A stretch of 64,000 nucleotides of DNA from CAIYRG01 sp965247505 (GTDB lineage: Bacteria; Pseudomonadota; Alphaproteobacteria; Micropepsales; Micropepsaceae): assembly GCA_965247505.1 (NCBI GenBank), contig OZ252020.1:2976001-3040000 (forward strand). Reading direction: 5' to 3'. The position numbers and the translations under genes were made by a program. The notes under the pieces were generated by a model. That model did no database searches. It saw only the letters and a list, made by a program, of their open reading frames with translations, and was not told the origin of the DNA. Of this stretch, positions 35,176 to 43,454 are shown one piece after another (the first letter of the stretch is position 1; the number at the start of each line of letters is the position of its first letter).

Positions 35176-35939
35176 ATGACTGCCGATCCTTCCAATGGCC
35201 CGCAGCAAGAACGTAGCCACAAACCCCTGCGCTGAGGGGTGTGGAGTACGCTTGCCTGGATGGCGCTTATTGGCGTTGTTTACATATTGGTCCAGCGCGT
35301 CTCCGCCACTTTGTTTCTGTATTGGTGGGAGGCGGCCGTTTCCAATCAATCTCCGGGCTTGGCCGAAATCGAATCCAACAGAGCGCTATCGCAGATGGCC
35401 ACCTGGTCGCGAATATTGCGGTTATCGCGGTCGTCATTCTTGCCGTGACTCTGTCGCGCGTTTTGCTCAAAGATTATTTGGCGTTGAGATGGCCGTCATG
35501 GCGCTTGCTGGTAATAGGCTGGGTGCTGACGGTGGCGATGCTGGCATTGGCTGATTTCGTTACGACGCAATCGGGGCGCGAAGTCATTCCCGAAGTCATG
35601 AGCGACACTTACGCGAATTCACGCGAGGCCGGTATGGGGGGATTCTTTCTCCTCGGCCTAACACTGATCGTGATTGCGCCGCTTGGCGAGGAAATCGTGT
35701 TTCGCGGTTTTTTCTATCGCGGACTGAATTCAGGCTTTGGCCCACTCGCTGCGATCATTGTCACCGCCGCATGTTGGGCCGCGTTGCACGCACAATATGA
35801 GCCCTTTTTCATGGCACAGATATTCACCTATGCACTCTTTTTGGGCTGGATGAGATGGCAAAGTAACTCGCTGGTCCTCGTTATATTTCTTCACGCGCTT
35901 AATAATGCGCTCGCCTTAGGGCAAACCAATTTGGTCTAG
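35176..35939 (+). pseudogene. CPBP-family (CAAX-like) membrane protease, broken by TGA and a frameshift
   Basis: Starting at ATG 35176 the frame reads MTADPSNGPQQERSHKPLR, meets TGA at 35233-35235, then continues in frame with GVWSTLAWMALIGVVYILVQ. Near 35385-35400 the reading shifts by one base into the frame carrying NIAVIAVVILAVTL and the protease motifs GEEIVFRGFFYRG (motif 1), LHAQYEP (motif 2) and FLHALNNAL (motif 3). Relatives have tryptophan where the TGA falls, so this is another possible TGG-to-TGA change. Both lesions are small, so a recent pseudogene or sequence error is likely. Several membrane helices. Confidence 0.7.
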
Positions 35940-35992
35940 GGCGTAGAAGCGCGGGATTATTTGCCGGCCGTAGCGCATCGCAGCTCTACCCC

Positions 35993-37036
35993 TTAATTGT
36001 CCGGATTATTTTCGCTCACGCGGCCCAACGCGATGTTCGTCTGCCGCACCACATCGATTGGGGACGCGTAGGCTGCCGCAATAATCTGGGAAATCTCCTC
36101 GCCCGTTATAAGAAACGGATTAAATTGCAGTCTTCTTGCCTCTGCGAGAAGTAGGGGGTCTCCCATTGTCTGCTCAAATGCCTCGCGCAGGATTTCCATT
36201 CGCTCGGCCGGAACACCCGGCGGAGCAACGAATGGGCGGCCAACCGAGGCGCGTGCGAAGAATAGCTCCAATGCCGGTCGGACCTCTTCGCTCTGCACCA
36301 AGGCGGTGCCGCTCGGTATGTTTACAAGCCGGGGATCGGGCTGCAATGCAGCCTGGAACAGGATATTGAGCTCACCTGTACGCGCCAGAGTTTGAGTCAT
36401 CAATGAATCATATGCCAGACAGATCCCATCGACCTCGCCGCGTTCCATCGCGATCGATATTTCCTTCGATCCCGGATAGCCCAATATCGTGCGGAATTTC
36501 ATACCGAGAAGCGCGGAGAGGAATTCAGGATAGATTGCGGTATCGCCTCCGGAGCCGGTAGCGCCCACCACCAATTCCATACTGAGCAGATCGTTCATTG
36601 TCTGCACCGCCGCGTCCTTCCGGGCCGCGCAAACCGTGACATCCTTGTCGGGACTACCAATCCAATTCATCTCCAGCGGATCGAACTGGGATCCCTGGCC
36701 GCCAAGCAATGGCTCGAACGCTATGCCGCGACTAATGATCCCGATCACAGTTCCGTCCTTGGGCGAACGATTGGCGAGTTGGTTGATCAACCGCAATCCA
36801 CCGGCACCTGGATAATTTTGCGGCACTACAGTCGGGTTTCCCGGTATGTGCCCGCCCAAATGTCTGGCGATAGCGCGCGCCCAGAGGTCATGGGTGCCGC
36901 CGGGTCCGAAGCCGATCAGAATCTGGATTGTTTTTCCCGCGAAAAAGTCGTCGGGCGCTTGGGCACTAACCGGCCCGGCAACCAAGCCAAGAAAAAACGC
37001 CAGTCCGACGATCTTGATACGCATGGCTTGGGACAC
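35993..37036 (-). CDS. TctC/Bug-family binding protein
   Basis: 347 residues from the GTG at 37036, supported by GGAGAAAG six bases upstream; an ATG at 37024 is possible. Signal peptide ends PVSAQ. The ligand region reads IGFGPGGTHDLWARAIARHLGG, then QNYPGAGG. It is closest in type to 16278-17321. No permease or enzyme gene lies beside it except a divergent TauD-type oxygenase, so it may use one of the two TctAB fusions in trans. Confidence 0.88.
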   Translation of the reverse strand: MSQAMRIKIVGLAFFLGLVAGPVSAQAPDDFFAGKTIQILIGFGPGGTHDLWARAIARHLGGHIPGNPTVVPQNYPGAGGLRLINQLANRSPKDGTVIGIISRGIAFEPLLGGQGSQFDPLEMNWIGSPDKDVTVCAARKDAAVQTMNDLLSMELVVGATGSGGDTAIYPEFLSALLGMKFRTILGYPGSKEISIAMERGEVDGICLAYDSLMTQTLARTGELNILFQAALQPDPRLVNIPSGTALVQSEEVRPALELFFARASVGRPFVAPPGVPAERMEILREAFEQTMGDPLLLAEARRLQFNPFLITGEEISQIIAAAYASPIDVVRQTNIALGRVSENNPDN

Positions 37037-37266
37037 ATCTTTCTCCGGTGCAGTGTCATTTCTAATCGCGGATATAGCGCATAAGCACTCTTTGGGGATC
37101 GCGCCCCCATCTTAACTTCGTTTGCGGTTGCGTAAACCCAACCGCCGAGCGATAAAAAATTAGCACTCCCGCCTGCTGGAATAAACTATGCCGCGCCCGA
37201 TCGGTGGTCATGTCGGCGAGGGCGGCTTATAGTTTGCAAAGAGAAGCTGGAGTGAATTGAGCCGCG
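37037..37266. promoter_or_regulatory. Divergent intergenic region
   Basis: 230 bp between a minus-strand TctC gene and the plus-strand TauD-type gene. It must carry both promoters; no clear boxes or repeats were seen. Confidence 0.3.
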
Positions 37267-38151
37267 ATGAGCCGAGGAAGAGCTATCAGCGCCGCGCCTA
37301 CAATCGTCCGGCCCATCACGGACGCAGCGTTTGAAATCGAATCGATGCAGCCCACCATCGGTGCCGAGATTCGCGGGCTCGACCTCAGCCAAAAGATTTC
37401 TGCAGGGACCTTCCAGGCGTTCGAGTCCGCGCTCATCGAGCATAAGGTGATCTATCTACGCGAGCAAAACCTCACGACTGCGCAACAGGTCGCGATCGGG
37501 CGCATGTTCGGCGAATTGGAGGTGCACCCCTTTCGGCCCGAGGGTGAGTTCCCTGAAATTATTGTGATGGACAATCACAAGGACAATCCGGTTCTGTCGA
37601 CTGATGTGTGGCATTCGGACACGACCTTTCGCCAATGCCCTACGAAATATTCGATCCTGCGTTGCCTTCAGATTCCAAAATTGGGCGGCGATACTTTGTG
37701 GTGCGACATGTGCGCTGCCTATGACGGGCTGAGCGAGACTATGAGGGCGCGCATCGACGACCTTCAGGCCGTGCACGATTTCAAAAACTTTCGGGCTCTG
37801 TACGGCAAGAGCGAGGAAGACCAAAAAAAACTACGCCGGATGGAGGAGCTCTGTCCCAATCCGAGCCATCCGGTGGTGCGCACCCATCCGGTGAGCGGGC
37901 GCAAAGCGCTGTTCGTCAACGAGCAGTTCACGCTTCGCATTGTCGGCATGAATCGCGATGAAAGCGATGCAATGCTCGGCCTGCTCTACAAGCAGGTACA
38001 GGTGCCCGAATATCAGTTCAGATTACGTTGGAAGCCGGACACGATCGCATTTTGGGACAATCGCTCCACGCAGCATTATGCCGCCAACGACTATTACCCA
38101 AACCGCCGTCACATGGAGCGAGTCGCCGTGATAGGTGACAAGCCGTTCTGA
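37267..38151 (+). CDS. TauD/TfdA-family Fe(II)/2-oxoglutarate dioxygenase
   Basis: 294 residues, normal length. The 2-His-1-carboxylate iron site is complete: H116 and D118 in WHSDTTF and H270 in STQHYAANDY, with the 2-oxoglutarate-binding arginine R285 in HMERVAV. The N-terminal PTIGAEIRGLDL is a family mark. Known members hydroxylate taurine, 2,4-D, sulphonates or carnitine-like compounds beside a heteroatom. The divergent TctC neighbour suggests a carboxylate substrate. Start: the GTG/ATG context is weak, but the reading begins with an Ala-rich N-terminus and no signal. Confidence 0.88.
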   Translation: MSRGRAISAAPTIVRPITDAAFEIESMQPTIGAEIRGLDLSQKISAGTFQAFESALIEHKVIYLREQNLTTAQQVAIGRMFGELEVHPFRPEGEFPEIIVMDNHKDNPVLSTDVWHSDTTFRQCPTKYSILRCLQIPKLGGDTLWCDMCAAYDGLSETMRARIDDLQAVHDFKNFRALYGKSEEDQKKLRRMEELCPNPSHPVVRTHPVSGRKALFVNEQFTLRIVGMNRDESDAMLGLLYKQVQVPEYQFRLRWKPDTIAFWDNRSTQHYAANDYYPNRRHMERVAVIGDKPF

Positions 38152-38222
38152 GTGGCTTTTGGTGCAATCGAAAGCATGACCGACTAGCTTTCCTTGCCTT
38201 ATTGTATCTATAGCGACTTAAA

Positions 38223-38246
38223 CCGATAATGCGTCCGATAATGCTG
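38223..38246 (+). repeat. Two tandem copies of a 12-bp unit
   Basis: ccgataatgcgt (38223-38234) is followed directly by ccgataatgctg. It lies in the leader of the secreted gene starting at 38262. Confidence 0.6.
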
Positions 38247-38261
38247 GCCGAGGAGGAATCA

Positions 38262-39113
38262 ATGCGGACATCTCACCGGAAACGGAAGTTTCTCTTGCTG
38301 GGGCTCTTTGTGAGCCTCGCCGGGACGCTGACGGCACACCAGGCGTCGGCGGCGAGTGCGCCACCCGATTTTTCCGGCGATACCGAGACGGCCTGGGTCG
38401 GTATCGGCATCGGCGCATTTTTTGAAGTTCCGGGCTCGGCTGCACCGATCGTGCAGGACCCAGCCTTTCCCTATGTTTCGAATGGCGAAGCGGGCCGCAC
38501 CGGAGCACAGCCGACCCACCGCATGGCGGACATCAGCAACCCCAATCTGACAGAATGGGCGCGAGAGGAGATGCGGGCGGAAAACGAAAGAGTAATCAAC
38601 GGCAAGTTCGCCTATACATCGCGTACCTCCTGCCGCTCTGCCGGCGTTCCGGGCTTCGACGTGACGCTTTCGGGTGCTTTGTTCATCATGCAAACGCCTG
38701 GGAAGGTCACGCTGGTCTTCGACGGGAATGCCGAGATGCGCCATATCTGGCTGGATGTGGGTCATTCGGAAAACCTAAGACTCACCGGCTATGGTGAATC
38801 GGTCGGCCATTACGAGGGCGATACGCTCGTCGTCGATACCATCGGCCTCAACGACGAAACTTACATCGACAATTGGCGCACGCCCCACAGTGATAAGCTG
38901 CACGTCACGGAACGCTGGCGGCTGATCGATAACGGCGAGAAGCTGGAAATTTTGATCACGATTGAGGACCCGGAAACGTTCAACGAGCCCTGGCAGGCGC
39001 AGCGGTTGTATGATCGCGTCAGTCAGGTCTTTGAGGAGGACATCTGCGCCGAGAATGTCAGAGAAGACGTGGTCGAATACGGCATTCCGATTGCGGATAG
39101 GCAAGATTTTTGA
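38262..39113 (+). CDS. Secreted protein, GDTLVVDT family (copy 1)
   Basis: 283 residues from the ATG at 38262, which has GAGGAGG upstream; the leader ends HQASA. Family hallmarks: a cysteine in TSCRSAGVPGF, GESVGHYEGDTLVVDT, RTPHSDKLHVTERW, and a second cysteine in DICAEN near the end, suggesting one disulphide. The beta-rich mature part is about 255 residues. Paralogues are 39205-40071 (adjacent) and 54628-55428; the larger 33883-35088 is more distant. Function is unknown. Confidence 0.78.
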   Translation: MRTSHRKRKFLLLGLFVSLAGTLTAHQASAASAPPDFSGDTETAWVGIGIGAFFEVPGSAAPIVQDPAFPYVSNGEAGRTGAQPTHRMADISNPNLTEWAREEMRAENERVINGKFAYTSRTSCRSAGVPGFDVTLSGALFIMQTPGKVTLVFDGNAEMRHIWLDVGHSENLRLTGYGESVGHYEGDTLVVDTIGLNDETYIDNWRTPHSDKLHVTERWRLIDNGEKLEILITIEDPETFNEPWQAQRLYDRVSQVFEEDICAENVREDVVEYGIPIADRQDF

Positions 39114-39204
39114 GGCTATTTGCCTTAGACCGACGGCACCACACCGATAGCTCATAGGCTGGACTCCAGAGCGGGGACGAACTGCGCACAAGAGGAGACG
39201 AAGG

Positions 39205-40071
39205 ATGGCCAGAGTTATATCAAGGAAAGCGACATCAACGAAAGGGCTTCTCGTTTTGAGCGTTGTGGCCTGTCTCGTCTCGAGTCTGTCGGCCACGCAG
39301 GTCGCGAATGCGCAAACCGCCCCGGTGCCGGATTTCTCTTCCAACCAAGCTGCATGGGACGGAATCGGGCCCGGTGATTTTCTTGCCGTCCCTGGCTCGC
39401 CCTTACCCGTTACCCAGGACCCGCGCTACCCCCGCGTGAGCAATGCAACAAGTCGGCTCAGTGGGGGACAGGTGAACTACCGGATGGGAGACATCAGCAA
39501 CCCCAATCTGAAGCAATTGGCAAGAGAAATAATGCAGAAGGATAACGACGAGATCCTTGCCGGAAAAATCGCCTTTACGGCACGCTCTTCCTGTATGCCC
39601 AGTGGTGTGCCCAACTTTATCGCGATAGGCGGCGGCTTGATGTATTTCCTCCAGTCGCCCGATCTGGTCGTTATGTTCCGCGATGGCAATTCGCAGATGC
39701 GACGCATTCATTTGAATGTGCCTCATTCGGAAAATCCGACACCGTCTTGGTACGGAGAATCGGTCGGCCATTACGAGGGCGATACGCTGGTGGTCGATAC
39801 AATAGGACTAAGCGATGAGTCCTTTATCGATTCCTACCGTACGCCGCACACCGAGAAGCTGCACGTCATCGAGCGCTGGAGCTTGTTTGATGGCGGCGAA
39901 GGGCTAGAGGCCCACATTACCATCGATGATCCCGACACGTTCAACCAACCGTGGCAAACCTTGCGCCGCTTTCAACGCGAGTCGGAAATTTATGGCGAAG
40001 AAATCTGCGCCGAGAACAATCAGCGCGTATTCGATTATGGCGTACCGAGCGACGACACGCCTGATTTTTGA
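39205..40071 (+). CDS. Secreted protein, GDTLVVDT family (copy 2)
   Basis: 288 residues, with AGAGGAGACGAAGG before the ATG and a signal peptide ending VANAQ. It follows copy 1 by 91 nt on the same strand. It shares MGDISNPNLKQLAREIM, SSCMPSGVPNF, GESVGHYEGDTLVVDT, RTPHTEKLHVIERW and EEICAEN with copy 1, in the same order. It is probably a tandem duplicate in one transcript. Ends VPSDDTPDF, like the DLTPDF of 54628. Confidence 0.78.
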   Translation: MARVISRKATSTKGLLVLSVVACLVSSLSATQVANAQTAPVPDFSSNQAAWDGIGPGDFLAVPGSPLPVTQDPRYPRVSNATSRLSGGQVNYRMGDISNPNLKQLAREIMQKDNDEILAGKIAFTARSSCMPSGVPNFIAIGGGLMYFLQSPDLVVMFRDGNSQMRRIHLNVPHSENPTPSWYGESVGHYEGDTLVVDTIGLSDESFIDSYRTPHTEKLHVIERWSLFDGGEGLEAHITIDDPDTFNQPWQTLRRFQRESEIYGEEICAENNQRVFDYGVPSDDTPDF

Positions 40072-40423
40072 CACCCCTGACTTTTAATTCGCGATGCGCA
40101 TAGCGGCCGAAATATGCGCCATGCTAACGGGGCTCTCGCTAGCGGATCAGCCTACGGGCGAGCCCGACTTTGCATGTGATCGGAAGTTGGCTTATGGCGC
40201 TAAGCGGACATCCTCGGACGCGATGCGTTTTGATCCTGCACCCTTGGTGCCCCGCGCTTACGCAGAGCAATTCCATAAGAACCACGGGAACTCCTGATCT
40301 ATAAGCGCCTAAGCGAAGCGTCGGGCAACAAAAGGCAAAATGTCTGAAGTCTTTTTGTGACTGTCCCTACAGAAAAGTGTATGCTTTTCCGACGCGATGT
40401 ATGGGGCTGATCAGCCCCCACTG
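40072..40423. repeat. Intergenic region with diverged repeat, copy 2
   Basis: 352 bp without a gene. 40203-40407 is the second copy of the diverged repeat described at 31246-31451, beginning TAAGCGGACAT. The left part (40072-40200) has a short open frame of low coding quality. The right edge meets the end of an IS3 fragment. Confidence 0.45.
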
Positions 40424-41037
40424 ACTGGTCCAGTTTGAATCTTAGTTCATGGTCGGTCTTTCTGGCAACGGGACGATGGTTTCTGGCGCCGGGGGCCGAT
40501 AACCGAGGGCACTGTGCGGGCGCTTTGTGTTGTAGTGCCGCCGCCATTGCTCGATGACGATCTGTGCTTCTCTCAAAGAATAGAAGATTTCCCCGTTGAG
40601 AAGTTCGTCCCTGAAGCGTGCGTTGAAGCTCTCGATGTAGCCGTTCTCCCAGGGGCTTCCAGGCTCAATGTAGGCGGTCTTTGCTCCAACCACGCTGATC
40701 CAGTTGCGTACGGCTTCAGCAACAAACTCCGGCCCATTATCGGAACGAATGTAGGCTGGTACGCCATGCAGAATGAAGAGATCGGTGAGGACATCGATCA
40801 CATCGGTAGAATTGAGTTTCCGCTTCACCCGAATGGCCAGACATTCCCGACTAAACTCATCCAGGACGTTGAGGGTTCGGAACACGCGCCCATCGTCGGT
40901 TCGATGATGAACAAAATCATAGGACCAGACGTGGTTCACATAGCCTGCCCGCAAGCGGACACACGAGCCATCATTGAGCCACAGGCGGCCTTTCTTCGGC
41001 TGTTTCTGTGGGACCTTAAGCCCCTCCCGTCGCCATA
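40424..41037 (-). mobile_element. IS3-family element remnant (IS3a)
   Basis: One terminus is probably TGACTGGTCCAGTTTGAATC at 40424. The other end is missing: the orfB reading frame is cut at about 41037, where an IS256 end begins. orfA and the first half of orfB are absent. Confidence 0.75.
40442..41037 (-). pseudogene. IS3-family orfB fragment (integrase core)
   Basis: The retained part starts within RREGLKVPQKQPKKGRLWL and runs through the rve integrase core: NHVWSYDFVHHRTDDG with the first aspartate, YIRSDNGPEF with the second, and SPWENGYIESFNARFRDE with the glutamate, finishing with HSALGYRPPAPE. The catalytic half is thus complete but the N-terminal HTH_21 part is lost to the adjacent IS256 insertion. 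It is a different IS3 subgroup from the one at 43148-45878. Confidence 0.85.
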
Positions 41038-41591
41038 GGGGGGATGTCCCGGTCGATGTTGAAAAGTTGAGGTAGGTGTCGCTCTCCTGGAGCCGTTAGG
41101 CTTCGGGTGCTGCAAACCCAAAAGGGAGAACGACACCATGGGAAATAATATCCGTAGTTCCAGCCGCCCGAAAGCCCTTGCCCCCTCGATTCCTATGCCG
41201 CCGCTGGCGGACGCGATGGACGCAGTCCATCTCAGCGTGGATCGGTTTTGTCTTCTGGCCGGGGTCGAGGACTTGGCCGAGATGATGGAGGAGGACGCCA
41301 CGACCGTGTGCGGGGCCCGACATCGCCGCCATGGGGACCGTCGAGGTTATCGCTGGGGCAGGACACATAGCGAGATCGGCTACCACGGCGGCAAAGTGAA
41401 GGTGGCCCGGCCACGGGTTCGTGACCGGGCGGGCAAAGAGGTGAGCTTGGAGAGTTGGCAGGCGCTACGCGATGGCAACCTGCTGCTCGAGTGGGCGCTC
41501 AACCTGATGGTGCTGAACGTGTCGACCCGCAAGTACCACCGCGCGGTCCGTCTGCCCGAGGGCGAGCTGGCGAAAGCGCGTGGCGAAGGCA
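41038..41591 (+). mobile_element. IS256-family element, 5' fragment (IS256a)
   Basis: Nearly identical to the first 550 bp of the intact IS256 at 62095, from the end ATGTCCCGGTCGATGTTGAA to codon 150 of the transposase. It stops at the CCTCG of 41592-41596, which is shared with IS30, and IS30 sequence follows. Its left end truncates the IS3a remnant. Confidence 0.85.
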
Positions 41592-42642
41592 CCTCGTCGT
41601 CGATTCGTGGTCAGCTGTCGCCCTATGGCGGGATCCGACCAGCACCCCGGCGGCGTTCAAAGCTGGCTTTGACATTGTCGGAGCGCGAGGAGATCTCCAG
41701 AGGTCTCGCGGCGGAACAATCTGCACGCTCTTTGGCAAGGTTGCTGGGCCGTGCGCCCTCGACGGTGAGCCGAGAGATTCGCCGCAATGGGGGCTATGAC
41801 CGCTACCGCGCGGCATTGTCCGATGAAGCGGCCTTTATACGTGCGCGCCGGCCGAAGCGATGTAAATTGGCGGGCAATGCGCAGTTACGACAGACAGTAG
41901 CGCGCAAGCTTAAACAGGATTGGTCGCCCCAGCAGATCGCCGGTTGGCTGAAGCAGATGCATCCCGAAGACGAGAGCAAACGCGTGTCGCACGAGACGAT
42001 CTATCGAAGCTTATTTATTCAATCCCGTGGGGCATTTAGGAAGGAACTGACCGGGTATCTTCGCTTCAAACGGACAATGCGGCGCTCTAAGCGTGCGAGC
42101 TCGCATGGCGATGGCCGTGGGCAGATCACGGATATCGTTTCGATCAGCGAGCGCCCTGCAAGCGTGGAAGATCGTGCGGTGCCCGGTCATTGGGAAGGCG
42201 ATCTTCTGGCCGGCTCGAAGAACACGCATATCGCAACCTTGGTCGAGCGTCATACCCGCATGTGATGCTGGCGAAGATCCCCTCTAAGGACACCGAGACA
42301 GTCGTGAATGCACTGATCAAACAGGCGAAGAAGCTTCCCACCGAACTCTACAAATCTCTGACCTGGGACCGGGGCAAGGAGCTTGCCGATCACAAGCGCT
42401 TTAGCTTGGCGACCAATATCAATGTCTATTTCTGCGATCCGCAAAGCCCTTGGCAGCGTGGCTCCAATGAGAACACCAATGGCCTCCTACGACAATACTT
42501 TCCCAAAGGGGCGGACCTATCCGTGCATTCGCAGGCGCACCTAAATAAGATCGCCCGCAGGCTCAACGAAAGGCCACGTCAGACCTTGGGGTTCCAGACC
42601 CCGGCAGATAGATTTAATGCCTGTGTTGCGTCGACCGGTTGA
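41138..42642 (+). pseudogene. Chimeric IS256-IS30 transposase gene with a one-base deletion
   Basis: The open frame from 41138 encodes about 150 N-terminal residues of the IS256 transposase (MGNNIRSSSRPKALAPSIP to KARGEGTS). It then passes in frame into the IS30 transposase at SSIRGQLSPYGG, which is residue 48 or so of the IS30a protein. It proceeds to HTRM and stops at 42265, because one T present in IS30a (cgcTatg) is missing. The rest of the IS30 protein lies in another frame to 42642. Without the lesion it would have joined an IS256 N-terminus to a full IS30 DDE domain. Confidence 0.88.
41592..42632 (+). mobile_element. IS30-family element, internal fragment (IS30a')
   Basis: Matches 30181-31222 of the intact IS30a with only scattered differences. 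Its left 190 bp (inverted repeat and first HTH) is replaced by IS256a. At 42632 it departs from IS30a just after TGTGTTGCGTC, so the right inverted repeat is also lost or changed. It cannot move by itself. Confidence 0.85.
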
Positions 42643-43147
42643 GGCGGCACCCCGAAAGATGGGGTAATCGGCCGGCGCTCTTATCTCTGACGATTGTGGG
42701 TGCTGCGCTTCAGGCTGATGTTAGCACGGGGTCAGTTTTTGCTGCCCCAAACATCAAACAAGGAGAGGCGCAGCATGGAACATTTTGCCGGATTGGACGT
42801 ATCGGTCAAGGAGACGAGCGTCTGTATTGTGGACGGCACGGGCAAGATCGTGCGGGAAGTGAAGGTGGCAAGCGAGCCGGAGGCGCTGCTTCCGGTGCTG
42901 ACGAACCCTAGCTACCACTTCAAGCACATCGGATTGGAAGCCGGACCCTTATCGCAATGGCTCTTCAGTGCTCTTGCCGAAGCGGGCTTGCCGGCGATTT
43001 GTGTCGAGACCCGGCATATGAGAGCGGTCTTGAAGGCCCAGATCAACAAGACGGACCGCAACGATGCGCGGGGGATGGCGCAGATGATGCGGGCGGGGCT
43101 CTATCGTCCGGTGCATGTAAAGACGTTACGCAGTCAGAAGCACCGAA
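42643..43147 (+). mobile_element. IS110-family element, 5' fragment
   Basis: Covers the leader and the N-terminal part of an IS110 transposase gene; it is cut at 43148 by the inverted-repeat end of an IS3 element. No 3' remainder was found on the other side of that IS3 (after 45878), so more than a simple insertion took place. The left limit is approximate. Confidence 0.75.
42775..43147 (+). pseudogene. IS110-family transposase, N-terminal fragment
   Basis: Starts at an ATG with AAGGAGAGG upstream. The DEDD (RuvC-like) N-terminal domain is visible: GLDVSVKETSV with the first aspartate, LEAGPLSQWL with the glutamate, and KTDRNDARGMAQMM with the two later aspartates. The protein ends after VKTLRSQKHR (residue about 124) and runs into IS3 sequence. 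The C-terminal transposase_20 domain with the catalytic serine is missing. Confidence 0.85.
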
Positions 43148-43454
43148 TGGACCCATCCAGGAAAAGTGGAGGCGCCCTACACCGTTTGCATTGCTTCTGC
43201 CTCGAATTTGACGGGGCTTGTGAAGTCCCGCGTCGAGTGCCGACGGACTGGATTATAGAACCCGTCGATGTATCCGGCTATGGCAGTTTCAGCTTGGCTT
43301 CTTGACATGAACACAGTCCTCCAGATCAGTTCTGACTTGATGGTTTTGAAGAAGGTCTCGACGACGGCGTTATCATAGCAATTTCCCTTACCGCTCATTG
43401 AGGCGAGGAAACCGAGTTCACCGAGGCGCGCCTGGTATGCGTCTGAGCAGTACT

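Noticed and set aside
27128..35939. Genetic code in which TGA means tryptophan
   Set aside because: Two apparent Trp positions read TGA, but many intact genes in the window end at TGA exactly where the families end, so TGA is a stop here.
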